From assembly GCA_022821645.1 (NCBI GenBank), contig JAJEDE010000027.1:1-64000 (forward strand): a DNA stretch of 64,000 bases, given 5' to 3'. This stretch comes from Chloroflexota bacterium (GTDB lineage: Bacteria > Chloroflexota > UBA11872). Position 1 is the stretch's first letter, and every line of letters starts with the position of its first letter. Below are positions 1 to 8,560 of this stretch, piece by piece. The notes beneath the pieces were generated by a model. It had not been told where the DNA came from and did no database searches. It saw only the letters and a program-made list of their open reading frames with translations. A program made the translations under genes and the position numbers.

Positions 1-405
1 GTTCGGGCTCTGCGCCAGCGTCTGGGCCGGGACGACCCTGCTCTCCCACGGTCTCTAACGACCAAGAAGCGATCGGTCTGTCCCGGCCCTTGCTGTGACC
101 TTGGCCAATCCAAGGTTCGAGAGAACGTACAAGAAGTGAGAGGGACGAAGAGGAGACCCTCACGCGAACCCTCTTTCCCAGGAGAGACCGTTGCGTAACT
201 CGGGGGTGGTTGCCCGGAAGACCCCCACCCCCACCCACACCCACCGGGAGAGGGAGCAAGAGCCGTCCCTCTCTCGAGGGCGCGGGGCGTTTTGCAAAGG
301 TCTCCTCCGGGACGCGGCACCTAAGGCCCGGAGGCGCGGTGAGGCCGCCATCCGCACGATGCGCCCAGGGATGGGTACCGCCGGCAGGGAGAGACCGCGG
401 ACACG
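1..405. other. Left-edge region with no supported gene
   Basis: No convincing gene is seen. Frame 2 is open from the edge to a stop near position 58 and could be the tail of a truncated upstream gene, but it is too short to identify. A short inverted repeat (arms 98-104 and 110-116) is present. Positions about 132-226 resemble 5030-5120 (shared text such as AGGAGAGACC followed by TTGCGTAAC), so this is a dispersed intergenic repeat. Confidence 0.5.
132..226. repeat. Dispersed intergenic repeat, copy 1
   Basis: This stretch of about 90 bases is an imperfect copy of 5030-5120. Both contain AAGTGAGAGG-like text, a purine-rich block, AGGAGAGACC and TTGCGTAAC, then a GGGGTGG block and GCCCGGAAGA or GCGCGGAAGA. 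It lies outside any recognisable gene. The function is unknown. Confidence 0.5.
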
Positions 406-552
406 TCAAAAGGGGAGTGTGTCCCGTGTCCAGGGTCGCCGGCGGCGGCGGCGGAGAGCGCCTGTCAGCAGACGGCCAACCAAGCAACCGGAGGCCACGA
501 CAACGATCAGCAAGCAGAATCCCCAGGCCAGGATCACCGCTTCCGACGCCAT
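406..552 (-). CDS. Small single-pass membrane protein (48 aa), hypothetical
   Basis: The ATG at 552 is preceded by GGAGG with five bases between, a good ribosome binding site. The 48-residue product has one hydrophobic stretch (about residues 5-30, rich in Leu, Val and Ile) followed by six arginines and a polar tail. This predicts a single membrane segment with a cytoplasmic basic C-terminus. The Cys at about 23 follows ASG and is a poor lipobox. It lies downstream of the cadherin-like gene on the same strand, separated by a strong hairpin. The family is not recognised. A chance ORF cannot be excluded. Confidence 0.45.
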   Translation of the reverse strand: MASEAVILAWGFCLLIVVVASGCLVGRLLTGALRRRRRRPWTRDTLPF

Positions 553-578
553 CGCAACCTCCGGATGCTTCAAGGGAG

Positions 579-608
579 CGAGGGGCGGGGATTGCTCCCC
601 GCCCCTCG
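579..608 (-). terminator. Strong GC hairpin downstream of the cadherin-like gene
   Basis: The arms 579-591 and 596-608 form a perfect 13-bp stem with a four-base loop (TTGC), 15 bases past the stop of the gene ending at 624. No T-run follows, so it may stabilise RNA 3' ends or terminate inefficiently. Confidence 0.55.
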
Positions 609-623
609 ATTCAGACCCCGCCG

Positions 624-3507
624 CTAGCCGGTCGAGCAACTGGGGTAGTCGCTCCGAGCCGGCTGATCGGTCGCCGGATGCGGCGAGCCAATCGTGATGC
701 GGTTGAAGAAGTCCGCATCGGCCGCGGTCACGTCGCACCAGTACAACCCGAGCGCTTGGAAGGTGGGGATGTTCGGCACATGCCGCCACTGGCCCATCGT
801 GTAGCTGAAGATGCGGTCGTCACCGCCGTCGAAGCGCCGGACGAGCTGACCGTCCGAGCCCGACTGGTCATCCAGTAGGATCGAGCCGATCACGCCGACC
901 GGAACCGTGAACGCGCTGTTCACAACGGCCCAGTTGATCTGGTAGACCAGCGGGCTGTTGGGGAGACCCACTGCCGCACGATGGCGCCGTCGGCGCGTCG
1001 CACGACCTGATAGGTCTGCCCGAGGTCCGCGTCGCGGATGAAGCCACCGATGTCGATCGCCAGGGAGGCGCCGCCATCGTGGCGCGTGATCAACACGCGG
1101 CCGTCGACTTCGGTGGCCATGGCCTGAGCGGTCCCGCCAATCACGTTCGGCGGAGCCTGCACTTCCACGGTCCTGGTGACCGTGCGCGTCTGCGTCTGCG
1201 TCACCGTTCGCGTGGGGCCAGGAACCTGGACCGGCGGCGGCGGCGGCGCGGCGCGGTTGACGACGACGGTGTAGATCGTTTCCGACCCGTCGCCCGCCGT
1301 CACGACCACCTCAAAGTTGTTCGCGCCTCGCGACAGAGACTTCACGCCAGTGGCGTCCACCGAGGCGGTGGCGTGCGTCGCCGTCGCGGACACGGTGGTG
1401 CTGCCCACGTCGTGCGCCGCTTCGGCCGAGTAGACATACGTGCCGGAAGCAAAGGCCGGCGTCAACTCAAGCCCGCTCACACTCAGGGCACTCAGCGACG
1501 AATCAGACGACCCGGCGCGTGTGACCACCACGGTGTAGGGCGTGGTCACTGCCGCGTCACCCGTCCCAGCCGTCGCCGCCACCACGATGGTGTTTTCACC
1601 CACCACCAGGGGCACCTGGTGGCCGTCCATCTCGGCGTCGGCATCCTCGATGGCATCGCCATCCGCGTCCTGGAAGGCCACGCTCGCGCCGCTCACCGGC
1701 GTACCGGCAACGGTGACGTGCATGGTCGTGTGGTCCACGTCGGCCGTGTACCTCGTCGTGCTCGAGACGAACTCAGGCGTCAGTGCGACGCCTTCGCCCA
1801 GACTCAACGCCGTCAAGTGCGCGGTCGCGTGAACCTGGAAGACCTTGACCGTGTAGACGCTTTGCGCCGTCGTATCCGAGGACGTCACCGTCAACGTGAT
1901 GGTGTTGTCGCCGGCGCTCAGGGTCACCGAATGGCCAGCGGTTTCGGTAGCCGCCGCCGGATCAACCGTGGCGTCAGCGTCCGTCGTCGCCGCCATGACG
2001 GTGACCGCCGTGACGGTGGACGCCACGCTGGTCGTGTAGCTCATGGTGCCGGCGTCGAATGCCGGCATCAGCGCCACATCATCGCCCAGGCTCAGCGACT
2101 TGAGCGAAGCGTCGGCGTGGCGGCGATTGACCGTGATCGTGTAGGTCGACGTCGTCGTCATATCCGACGAAGTCACTATCACCTTGATCTCGGTCTTCCC
2201 GAGGCCCAGGGCCACCTGGTGACCCTTCGTGGCCATGTCGGCGTCAGCCGGCATGTACTCCACGTTGGCAGCGGTATCCGCTGCCGTCGCCGTCACCGTG
2301 GTGCTGACGACGTGCCGCGGCACCGTGGCGGTGTACGTCGTCTCGGTGGGGAGGAAGCCGGTCGCACCGCCGGACTGAGTGAGCTCCACGTTGGTGTCGG
2401 TCAGCGTCAATCCGGAAAGCGTCGCGTCAGGGGACCCAGCGCGAGTGACCGTGATCGTGAAGGTCTTCGTCGACCCGTCTTCCGCCTCCACCATCACCTC
2501 GATGACGTTCTTGCCGACCTCCAGGTCCACCTCGTGGGTGGTGTCCGAGGAGGCATCGGCGTCAGCAGGGATGATGACCGGATCCTTGGCCGTAGTGGCC
2601 TTCTCTGCCGTGACGGTGACGCGGTCAACGTTGTTCGCCGCGTTGGCCGTGTGCTCGTACACCATCGGGTCGCGAGCCGCGTCGAAGGTCGGGGTCAGCG
2701 GGACGTCGGTAGTGTCGGCGTCGGCCAGGGTCAAGGCCGTCAGCTATCGTCGGAGCCGGCGCGGGTGACCACGACCGTGTAGGTCTTGGTGCTTCCGTCC
2801 ACGGCCCGCACGACCACCTTGATGGTGTTCTCGCCCACGTTCAGGACCACCGGGTCCGTCGTCGGGATGACGGTTGCGGTGGCACTCGTGTGCGTCCGCG
2901 TTGGCGCGACCGTGGTGTCGGCGACGCTGTTCGCCACGCTGGCCGTGTACATCTCGGTGTCGGCGTCAAACTTCGGGCTGAGCGTCGCGCCGGCGGCACC
3001 CAGACTCAGCGCCGACAGCGTTGCGTCAGAGGCCGCGACCCGCGTGACCTTCACCGTGTAGGTTCGTGTCGTCTGCTCGCCCTCCGACGTCACGACGATT
3101 TCGATGGTGTTCTCACCGACGTCCAGGCCTACCTGGTGGCCGTCGGTGTCACCGTCAGCGTCGTCCGGCTTGATAACCCTCGTCGCATCCGTCTCCGCAT
3201 CGGCCGTGACCGTGATCTTGTCTACCGAAGCGGAAGCATTGAGCCCGTCGTAGACAGTCGCCGTGTACGACGTCGTGGTGGCGACGAAGGTCGGCGACAG
3301 CGCAACAGCGGTCGTGTCGTCATCAGTCTGCGCGAGCGACAAGTCGGTCAAAGTGGCCGTGTGGTTATCCGCCCGCACGGCCTGGGTCACCAGCAGGCCG
3401 AGGAGGAGGGCGGTCCCCAGCGCGAGAGCCAGCCAGTAGGCCGGGCCTCCCTGGCGATGCCAGCGCTCCTTGCCCTGCACTAGAGAAATGTTCATGTCAC
3501 GTCCCAT
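624..3507 (-). pseudogene. Secreted protein with seven cadherin-like beta-sandwich repeats; two frameshifts
   Basis: The reading frame starts at ATG 3507 (GGAGGG six bases upstream). It encodes a signal peptide (hydrophobic core around residues 20-40, ending near VRADN), then seven repeats of about 95-110 residues. Each repeat begins LxxLSL and ends YTVxVTR, typical of cadherin-like beta-sandwich (PF12733-type) domains. A Pro-rich and Thr/Arg linker follows, then a C-terminal domain of about 150 residues containing VRRFDGGDDR and DADFFNRI. The frame breaks twice, near 2743 (AGCTG where AGCCTG restores the frame) and at 960-963 (four C on the coding strand where five restore it). Each is a missing C. 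Downstream segments stay highly conserved with the repeat pattern, so the breaks are recent or sequencing errors. Likely an exported surface protein of about 960 residues when intact. Confidence 0.8.
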
Positions 3508-4021
3508 TACCGGCCCTCCGAGGTCGCCGAGCGCACTGCGCGACGGTCTGCTGGCTGGCGTGTAACCACCGGGCCGCACCGTCTGTCAAGCAATTGGTGC
3601 TGTTGTTGACAACTGAAGGCGGGCGGGGATGCGAGCCGTGCCGGCGGCGTTCATTCAAATCGGGCGATCCAGGTGTCCGCGGCGGGCGTGAAGCGTCCTG
3701 ACACGGCGTGGGACGACCGTGATCGCGGCTTCATCCGCGACCGGCGGTCACAGGCGGCGGGGGGACCGCTTTTGACGCCGCGTGCGCGGCGGACCGCGCA
3801 GGCGCCGGGACCGGGTGACGCTGGATGCCCCGGCCGGCCCGAGCCGCGGGCTACTTCAGGTCAAACCGGCTTCCCTGGCGTGGCGAACCGGTTCTTTGCC
3901 GGAGGCCGGGGCCGGGCGGGCAGGCCGATCAGGCGACGGGGGATGCGGCGGTGCGCGACGCGGCCGCCGGCCAGGTCAGCACCGGCGACCATGGGCCTGT
4001 GGGACGCTGGCGCGCCAGGCC
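3508..4021. other. Intergenic region without a supported gene
   Basis: About 500 bases of very GC-rich sequence lie between two minus-strand genes. Open frames here are low-complexity Arg/Pro/Gly translations with no family resemblance. Apart from a possible promoter for the cadherin-like gene, nothing is recognised. Confidence 0.4.
3561..3589 (-). promoter_or_regulatory. Possible promoter of the cadherin-like gene
   Basis: The minus strand carries a perfect TTGACA (3584-3589), a 17-base spacer and GTTACA (3561-3566), about 50 bases before the ATG at 3507. The -35 is consensus but the -10 is poor, so this is tentative. Confidence 0.3.
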
Positions 4022-4654
4022 CTAGTTCCAGTCGCTGCCGAACCGCCGCATGCTCCAGCGCACCCGGCCCACGACCCTGACCGCGCTGCCGGCGGGAAGT
4101 GACGTGTACCGCCGGTTGTCGCTGGCCCACTCCAGGCCGCGCCGCCCGCTATAGCGCTTGACGAACAAGGCGTCGCCAGTCTCCACGACGAAGATGTGCC
4201 CGCGTCGCGGGGTTTTCTGGCCCTTGTCCACCAGAATGCTGGTGGTGTCGGTGAGCGTGGGCATCATGGAGTCGCCGACCACCTGAAACACCGAGACGTT
4301 GGCCGGGTCGATCCCGTCCGACTCGAGCCGCCGGCGACTGACGGCGAATGGCGTGTCGGTATCGGGGGTGGTGACGCTGCCGCCGGCGGTTCCAGCGAAT
4401 ACCGGCTCCGGATAGAGCGCGACGAAGGTGACGCCGAACGATTCGGTCTCGTCCGAGAGGCCCAGGAGCCAGTCGGCGGAGACGTTGAGCTCACGGGCGA
4501 CGGCGGCGAGCCCGTCGGACAGCATGGAGGCGTGCCCGCGCTCGACCTTGGAGATCATGGTGCGGTCATAGCGGTCGCAAAGCGCCGCCGCTAATTCGTC
4601 CTGTGTCAACCCGGCGCGCTTGCGTGCCTTGGCCAGCCGCCCCCCCATGACCAT
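4022..4654 (-). CDS. LexA/CI-like repressor: XRE HTH plus S24 peptidase domain
   Basis: The N-terminal ~65 residues form an XRE helix-turn-helix (GLTQDELAAAL ... SKVERG). The C-terminal ~110 residues are an S24 signal-peptidase-like domain with GDSMMPTL (Ser nucleophile) and a downstream Lys in FVKRY, the Ser/Lys pair used for RecA-stimulated self-cleavage in LexA and phage repressors. At about 210 residues it matches CI-type repressors. Starts at TTG 4660, ATG 4654 and ATG 4648 are possible; none has a clear Shine-Dalgarno sequence, and ATG 4654 is chosen. It faces a Cro-like gene across a short region with two matching operators, so it probably represses itself and that gene. No phage structural genes are nearby. 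Confidence 0.85.
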   Translation of the reverse strand: MVMGGRLAKARKRAGLTQDELAAALCDRYDRTMISKVERGHASMLSDGLAAVARELNVSADWLLGLSDETESFGVTFVALYPEPVFAGTAGGSVTTPDTDTPFAVSRRRLESDGIDPANVSVFQVVGDSMMPTLTDTTSILVDKGQKTPRRGHIFVVETGDALFVKRYSGRRGLEWASDNRRYTSLPAGSAVRVVGRVRWSMRRFGSDWN

Positions 4655-4680
4655 GCGCAAAGGCTAGCAGCAACAATCCG

Positions 4681-4732
4681 TTGACAAGTGAACTCAATTC
4701 ACCTAACGTAGCGGGCCGTGAACTCTATTCAC
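4681..4732 (+). promoter_or_regulatory. Divergent control region with two 15-bp operators and a promoter
   Basis: Two nearly identical palindromes, GTGAACTCAATTCAC (4688-4702) and GTGAACTCTATTCAC (4718-4732), share half-sites GTGAA and TTCAC. Their centres are 30 bp apart, about three helical turns. The first sits inside the spacer of a plus-strand promoter, TTGACA (4681-4686), 17 bases, TAACGT (4704-4709). A protein bound there would block transcription of the gene at 4758. The two flanking HTH genes are the obvious ligands. Confidence 0.8.
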
Positions 4733-4757
4733 CTTAGGCATAGGCAAAGGAGCGGAC

Positions 4758-4997
4758 GTGAGCACTCTCACATTTGAAAAACTTCGCCAGCGAATTCGTG
4801 ACGCTTCCATCACGCAGGAGCGCCTGGCGCTTCAGCTTGAGTGCGATCCGAGCCTGTTCAGCCGATATCTGCGAGGGCTGCGACCGGCGCCGGATGGTTT
4901 TGCGGCGAAAGTCGCCGCCGCCCTGGACAGGCTGGAGCAGGCCGAGGCGGCCGCCGACGAAGCGCGGCGGCGCGTGCTGGCGGGGACGGTGAAGTAG
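4758..4997 (+). CDS. Small Cro-like HTH regulator (79 aa)
   Basis: The GTG at 4758 has AAAGGAG five bases upstream. The 79-residue product has a helix-turn-helix-like segment (about residues 17-45, ITQERLALQL ... FSRYLRG) followed by an Ala/Glu/Arg-rich helix. It is transcribed away from the S24 repressor, from a promoter that contains an operator. By analogy with phage immunity regions it may oppose the repressor at the same sites, but no DNA-binding specificity can be read from the sequence. No further genes of a mobile element follow; instead a repeat island begins. Confidence 0.65.
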   Translation: MSTLTFEKLRQRIRDASITQERLALQLECDPSLFSRYLRGLRPAPDGFAAKVAAALDRLEQAEAAADEARRRVLAGTVK

Positions 4998-5498
4998 GAG
5001 AGGAAGGGGAGAGGGGAGAGGGGAGAGGAGTGAGAGGGGGAGGAAGAGAGGATTTTCGCCCCAGCCCTCTGCTCTAGGAGAGACCCTTGCGTAACCCTGG
5101 GGTGGGTGCGCGGAAGATCCGTCACCCGAAGGCGAGGAGTGAGATGAAGAAGGGGAGAGGGGAGAGGGGAGAGGAGTGAGAGCGGAGGGGACGGTGGGAT
5201 GACGGGGGAGGTAGGCGGGTGGGTTGGTTGCCAGGACTTTGTGGTTCGACACGCCCCTCCGACGGACTCCGGGGCGGCTCACCACGAACGGAGATGGGTC
5301 GGGGGTGGTTGCCGCATCCGGGGGTGTGGTTCGACACGGTCCGGTGGGTACACCGGCCCGGCTCACCACGAACGGTTTCGCGGGTGGCCTGGACCGGAAG
5401 AGGCCGGTTGGAAACCGGCCGGTACGAAAGAGGGGGCGGACGCCGGAGGGTGGTTCGACACGGTCTTCCGCGGACTCCAGCCCGGCTCACCACGAACG
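4998..5498. repeat. Mosaic repeat island 1
   Basis: No gene is supported. The region holds purine-rich AGGGGAGAGG blocks (4999-5040, 5148-5184), a copy of CCCGAAGGCGAGGAGTGAG near 5117, a copy of the 132-226 repeat at 5030-5120, and three copies of a roughly 50-bp element that begins GTGGTTCGACACG and ends GGCTCACCACGAACG (5241-5290, 5326-5374, 5450-5498). The same modules recur at 6603-7348. The element resembles the widespread TTCGACA...GAAC extragenic repeats of environmental bacteria (from memory). Confidence 0.75.
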
Positions 5499-6602
5499 CT
5501 AGGGGACGGTTAGGCGTTGGGGGGTGAAGGGGTGGAGGGGGTAGGCGGGGGGCTGGTTGGTGAGGAGGCGGGTGATGAGTTGGGCGGTGTGCCAGCTCAT
5601 GGTGATGCCGTGGGTGTGGTGGCCGGTGGCGAGGTAACAGCCGCTTTCAGGGTCGCGGCCGATGAGGGGGAGCCCGTCGGTGGGTTCGGGGCGGAAGCCG
5701 GTCCAGATTGAGGCCAGGGGGCAGTCGGCCAGGGCGGGCAGGGTGGCGAGGGCGCGGTTGAGCATTTCCTGGACGGCGCCGGCGCGGAGGCGTCGATCGA
5801 AGCCGACGCGTTCCTTGGTGGCGCCAAAGACCACGCGTCCGTGGGACCGCTGGGCGAGGCTGCCGCCGGGGAGGTGGAGGATATGGCGGAGGCGGAGGTG
5901 GGGGGCATCAAAGGCGAGCATGTGGCCCCTGGAGGGCACGATGGGGGCGCCGGGGAGAAGGTGGGGCAGCCAGGCGCCGGTGGCGAGGACGATCCGGTCG
6001 GCACTGAGCGTGCCGCGGACGGTTTGGACGGTGGGGTTGGGGCCGGCCGCGACGGCGGTGACGTCGGTTCCCTGGTGAACATCCACGCCGGCGGCGAGCA
6101 GGGCGCGGTGGACGATGGGGGACCAGCGCTGGGTATCGACCTGGCCGTCGGGGTAGAGGGCGGCGCCGGTGAGGTGGGGCGGGAGGAGGGGTTCGCGGCG
6201 GCGGGCTTGGTCGGGTTCGAGGAAGTCGGCCTGGAGTCCGGCGTTGCGTTGCCAGGCGACGCGGTTCTTGAGGAGCTGGCGCTGCTGGTGGGTGAGGGCG
6301 AGGCCGATGGTGGGGCCCTTGGAGAACCCGATGTCGAGGCCGGTGAGTTCCTGGAGAAGCTGGGCGAATTCGGGGAAGGCGTCGCGGCCGGCGGCGCGCA
6401 GGCGGAAGAGGGGGGTGTCGTAGTCGGCGTCGTACTGGGCGCAGATGAGGCCGCCGGCGGCGGATGAGGCTTCGCCGCAGATGCGTCCGCGCTCGAGGAG
6501 GGCGACGGAGAGGCCGGCGCGGCGGGCGGCGAGGGCGATGGCGCAGCCGATGATGCCGCCGCCGACGACGGCGACGTCGGCGTTCTTCAAGTCAGGGCTC
6601 AC
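5499..6602 (-). CDS. thiO: FAD-dependent glycine/D-amino acid oxidase (ThiO-like)
   Basis: The N-terminus has the FAD dinucleotide-binding motif GGGIIG (about residues 15-20) with the following Glu at the end of the second strand (LLERG). The C-terminal part has WTGFRPEPTDGLPLIG and GHHTHGI, typical of the DAO/glycine oxidase family. At 367 residues the length is normal. ThiO oxidises glycine to iminoacetate for the thiazole part of thiamine. No other thiamine genes are adjacent, so another D-amino acid or sarcosine substrate is possible. The start at GTG 6602 has no clear ribosome binding site. The gene stands alone between two repeat islands. Confidence 0.75.
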   Translation of the reverse strand: MSPDLKNADVAVVGGGIIGCAIALAARRAGLSVALLERGRICGEASSAAGGLICAQYDADYDTPLFRLRAAGRDAFPEFAQLLQELTGLDIGFSKGPTIGLALTHQQRQLLKNRVAWQRNAGLQADFLEPDQARRREPLLPPHLTGAALYPDGQVDTQRWSPIVHRALLAAGVDVHQGTDVTAVAAGPNPTVQTVRGTLSADRIVLATGAWLPHLLPGAPIVPSRGHMLAFDAPHLRLRHILHLPGGSLAQRSHGRVVFGATKERVGFDRRLRAGAVQEMLNRALATLPALADCPLASIWTGFRPEPTDGLPLIGRDPESGCYLATGHHTHGITMSWHTAQLITRLLTNQPPAYPLHPFTPQRLTVP

Positions 6603-7348
6603 GACGCGTGATCACTTGCGGAGATGGAGCGACGGCCACGGGTAGGTCCAATCGTAGCCGGGGAGGAAGGGGAGAGGGGAGAGGGGAGAGAAGTGAGAGC
6701 GGAGGCGGAGGTTGGGAGGATTCGGTCGGGGTGGATTGCCAGGGGTGGCTCGGGGAAGGGGTGAGCGTTGAGAGAAGAGACGGAGGGGATGGGAGTGGTC
6801 CACGAAGGGCACGAAGGGCCACGAAGGGGGACAGCGTGGCTGGTTCGGGGGTTGGGAGGGCGTGTGGGCTTTCGACCTTCACCCGAAGGCGAGGAGTGAG
6901 CGGAGAGAAGTGAGAGGGGGAGGGGATTGCGCGGGCGGGTTGGGTGCTGGGGTGTGTGGTTCGACACGGGCCTCCGACGGACTGCGGCCCGGCTCACCAC
7001 GAACGGAGGGGTGGGCTGGGGATTGGGTGCGCGCAGGACGCCTGACCCGAAGGCGAGGAGTGAGCGGAGAGAAGTGAGAGGGGGATGGGGATGGGGAGAT
7101 TGGGAGCATTTGGTCTTGCTGGGTTGCCAGGGGTGGCTTGGGTGGGGTTCGGTAGGTGGTTGCTGCTGGATCCCGGCCGGGGACGCCGGGATGGCGGAGG
7201 TTGGTTGCTGTAGCCGGGGGGTGTGGTTCGACACGGGCCTCCGACGGACTGCGGCCCGGCTCACCACGAACGGAGGGGTGGACTGGGGGTTGGGCGCGCG
7301 GAGGGCGGGCTTAACATGGGGTGATCCTGTCTGCCGAGAGTTGCTTGT
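6603..7348. repeat. Mosaic repeat island 2
   Basis: About 750 bases without a supported gene, built from the same modules as 4998-5498. These are an AGGGGAGAGG purine block (6666-6704), two copies of CCCGAAGGCGAGGAGTGAG with attached GCGGAGAGAAGTGAGAG (near 6884 and 7049), and two identical 50-bp TTCGACACGG...CACGAACG elements (6956-7005 and 7223-7272). An ACGAAGGGC run lies near 6803-6830. Long open frames across it are translations of these repeats. Confidence 0.75.
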
Positions 7349-8509
7349 ATGTCTGCGCGGCGCCTTGTGTTGTGGGTTGGGATGGCTACGTTGGCGGCGG
7401 TTGGGGGTGCGGCGGTGGCCCGGCGGCCGGTGCCGGAGGGGCTGGTTGACTGGGGGCTGTGCGGGCGGACGGCGCGCCGGCTGGCGGGGGAGCCGGTGGC
7501 GTGGCGGCCGGATCCGGAACTGACGGCGCATTACGACGGGATTGTGCGGCGGAGTTTTGCGGCGGTCTCGGAGTACACGGGCGAGCCGCTGGAGCTGGGG
7601 TCGGACGAGGTTCGGGTGCTGGGTCGGGCGGATTGGATCGATGCGAACCTGGTCAATTTCGAACGGTTGCTGGCGCCGCTGGCGGTGGCGTATCAGCAGA
7701 CGCGATCGGGTTCGGGCGCGCTGAACCGGGTGGCGGCGCACGGGACGCGCTTTACGGTGACGGGACAGATTGGGCTGTTGCTGGGGTACCTGGGGCGGCG
7801 GGTGCTGGGTCAGTACGACATCCCGATCCTGGACGCGGAGGCGGATTCAGCGGGGATCTATTTCGTTGAGCCGAATATGGCGCGGGTGGCGGCGAAGGCG
7901 GGGGTGGACCTGGAGGCGCTGCGGTTGTGGGTGGCGCTGCATGAATCCACGCACGCGTACCAGTTCCGGGTGGGCGATCCGCCGTGGTTGCGGAGGTATA
8001 CGGCGGGGCTGATCGAGGATTACCTGGCGGAGGCGATCAGGGCGCTGGAGTCGGGGGAACGGCTGGGACAGCGGCTGCGGGATATGTGGCGACGGTTCGA
8101 CCGGGACGATCCGGCGGGCACTGGCTTAATGCGGCTGGCGCTGACGGATGCGCAGGCGGAGTCGCTGGGGCGGATCCAGGCGCTGATGACGGTTATGGAG
8201 GGGTATAGCAATCACGTGATGCGGGCGACGGGGCGCACGGTGATTCCCGGGTTTGACGTGTTGGAAGCGCGGATGAAGGCGCGGGAGCAGGCGCAAGGAG
8301 CGTCGTCACGGGTGCTGAACCGGTTGCTGGGGCTGGACTTGAAGCTGGAGCAGTACCGGATTGGCGAGGAGTTTGTGAACGCGGTGGTGGAGGCGCGGGG
8401 GCTGGCGTTTGTGAACCGGGTGTGGGAGGGGCCGGAGGTGTTGCCCTCGTTAGAAGAGACGCGCGATGCGGAGGGGTGGATGGCTCGAGTTGAAGAGGAT
8501 ATTCCTTAG
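7349..8509 (+). CDS. Zinc-dependent metalloprotease, DUF2342 family
   Basis: This 386-residue protein has HESTHAYQF (about residue 196), an HExxH-type zinc site, and a downstream helix with MEGYSNHVM, the expected pattern of the DUF2342 family (annotated as zinc-dependent metalloprotease or F420-associated hydrolase). It begins with an uncleaved-looking hydrophobic N-terminus (VLWVGMATLAAVGGAAVA), perhaps a membrane anchor. The biochemical function of the family is not established; in actinobacteria it often sits near tilS/hpt, but here it is flanked only by repeats. The ATG at 7349 gives the family's usual N-terminus (VDWGLCGRTARRL). Confidence 0.8.
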   Translation: MSARRLVLWVGMATLAAVGGAAVARRPVPEGLVDWGLCGRTARRLAGEPVAWRPDPELTAHYDGIVRRSFAAVSEYTGEPLELGSDEVRVLGRADWIDANLVNFERLLAPLAVAYQQTRSGSGALNRVAAHGTRFTVTGQIGLLLGYLGRRVLGQYDIPILDAEADSAGIYFVEPNMARVAAKAGVDLEALRLWVALHESTHAYQFRVGDPPWLRRYTAGLIEDYLAEAIRALESGERLGQRLRDMWRRFDRDDPAGTGLMRLALTDAQAESLGRIQALMTVMEGYSNHVMRATGRTVIPGFDVLEARMKAREQAQGASSRVLNRLLGLDLKLEQYRIGEEFVNAVVEARGLAFVNRVWEGPEVLPSLEETRDAEGWMARVEEDIP

Positions 8510-8560
8510 GGCTTGGTTGGTTGGGTGATTTACCCGACGTTGGTTGCTGAGGTGCGCAGC

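Noticed and set aside
1-57. Possible C-terminus of an upstream gene (frame 2, ending near 58)
   Set aside because: Fewer than 20 residues, no identifiable motif, so not annotated as a gene.
1079-2782. 567-residue plus-strand ORF
   Set aside because: Antisense shadow of the cadherin-like gene: Arg/His-rich translation with no family pattern, while the minus strand shows seven regular repeats.
4022-4997. Prophage call
   Set aside because: Only the repressor/Cro pair and operators are present; no integrase, attachment sites or phage structural genes were seen in either direction.
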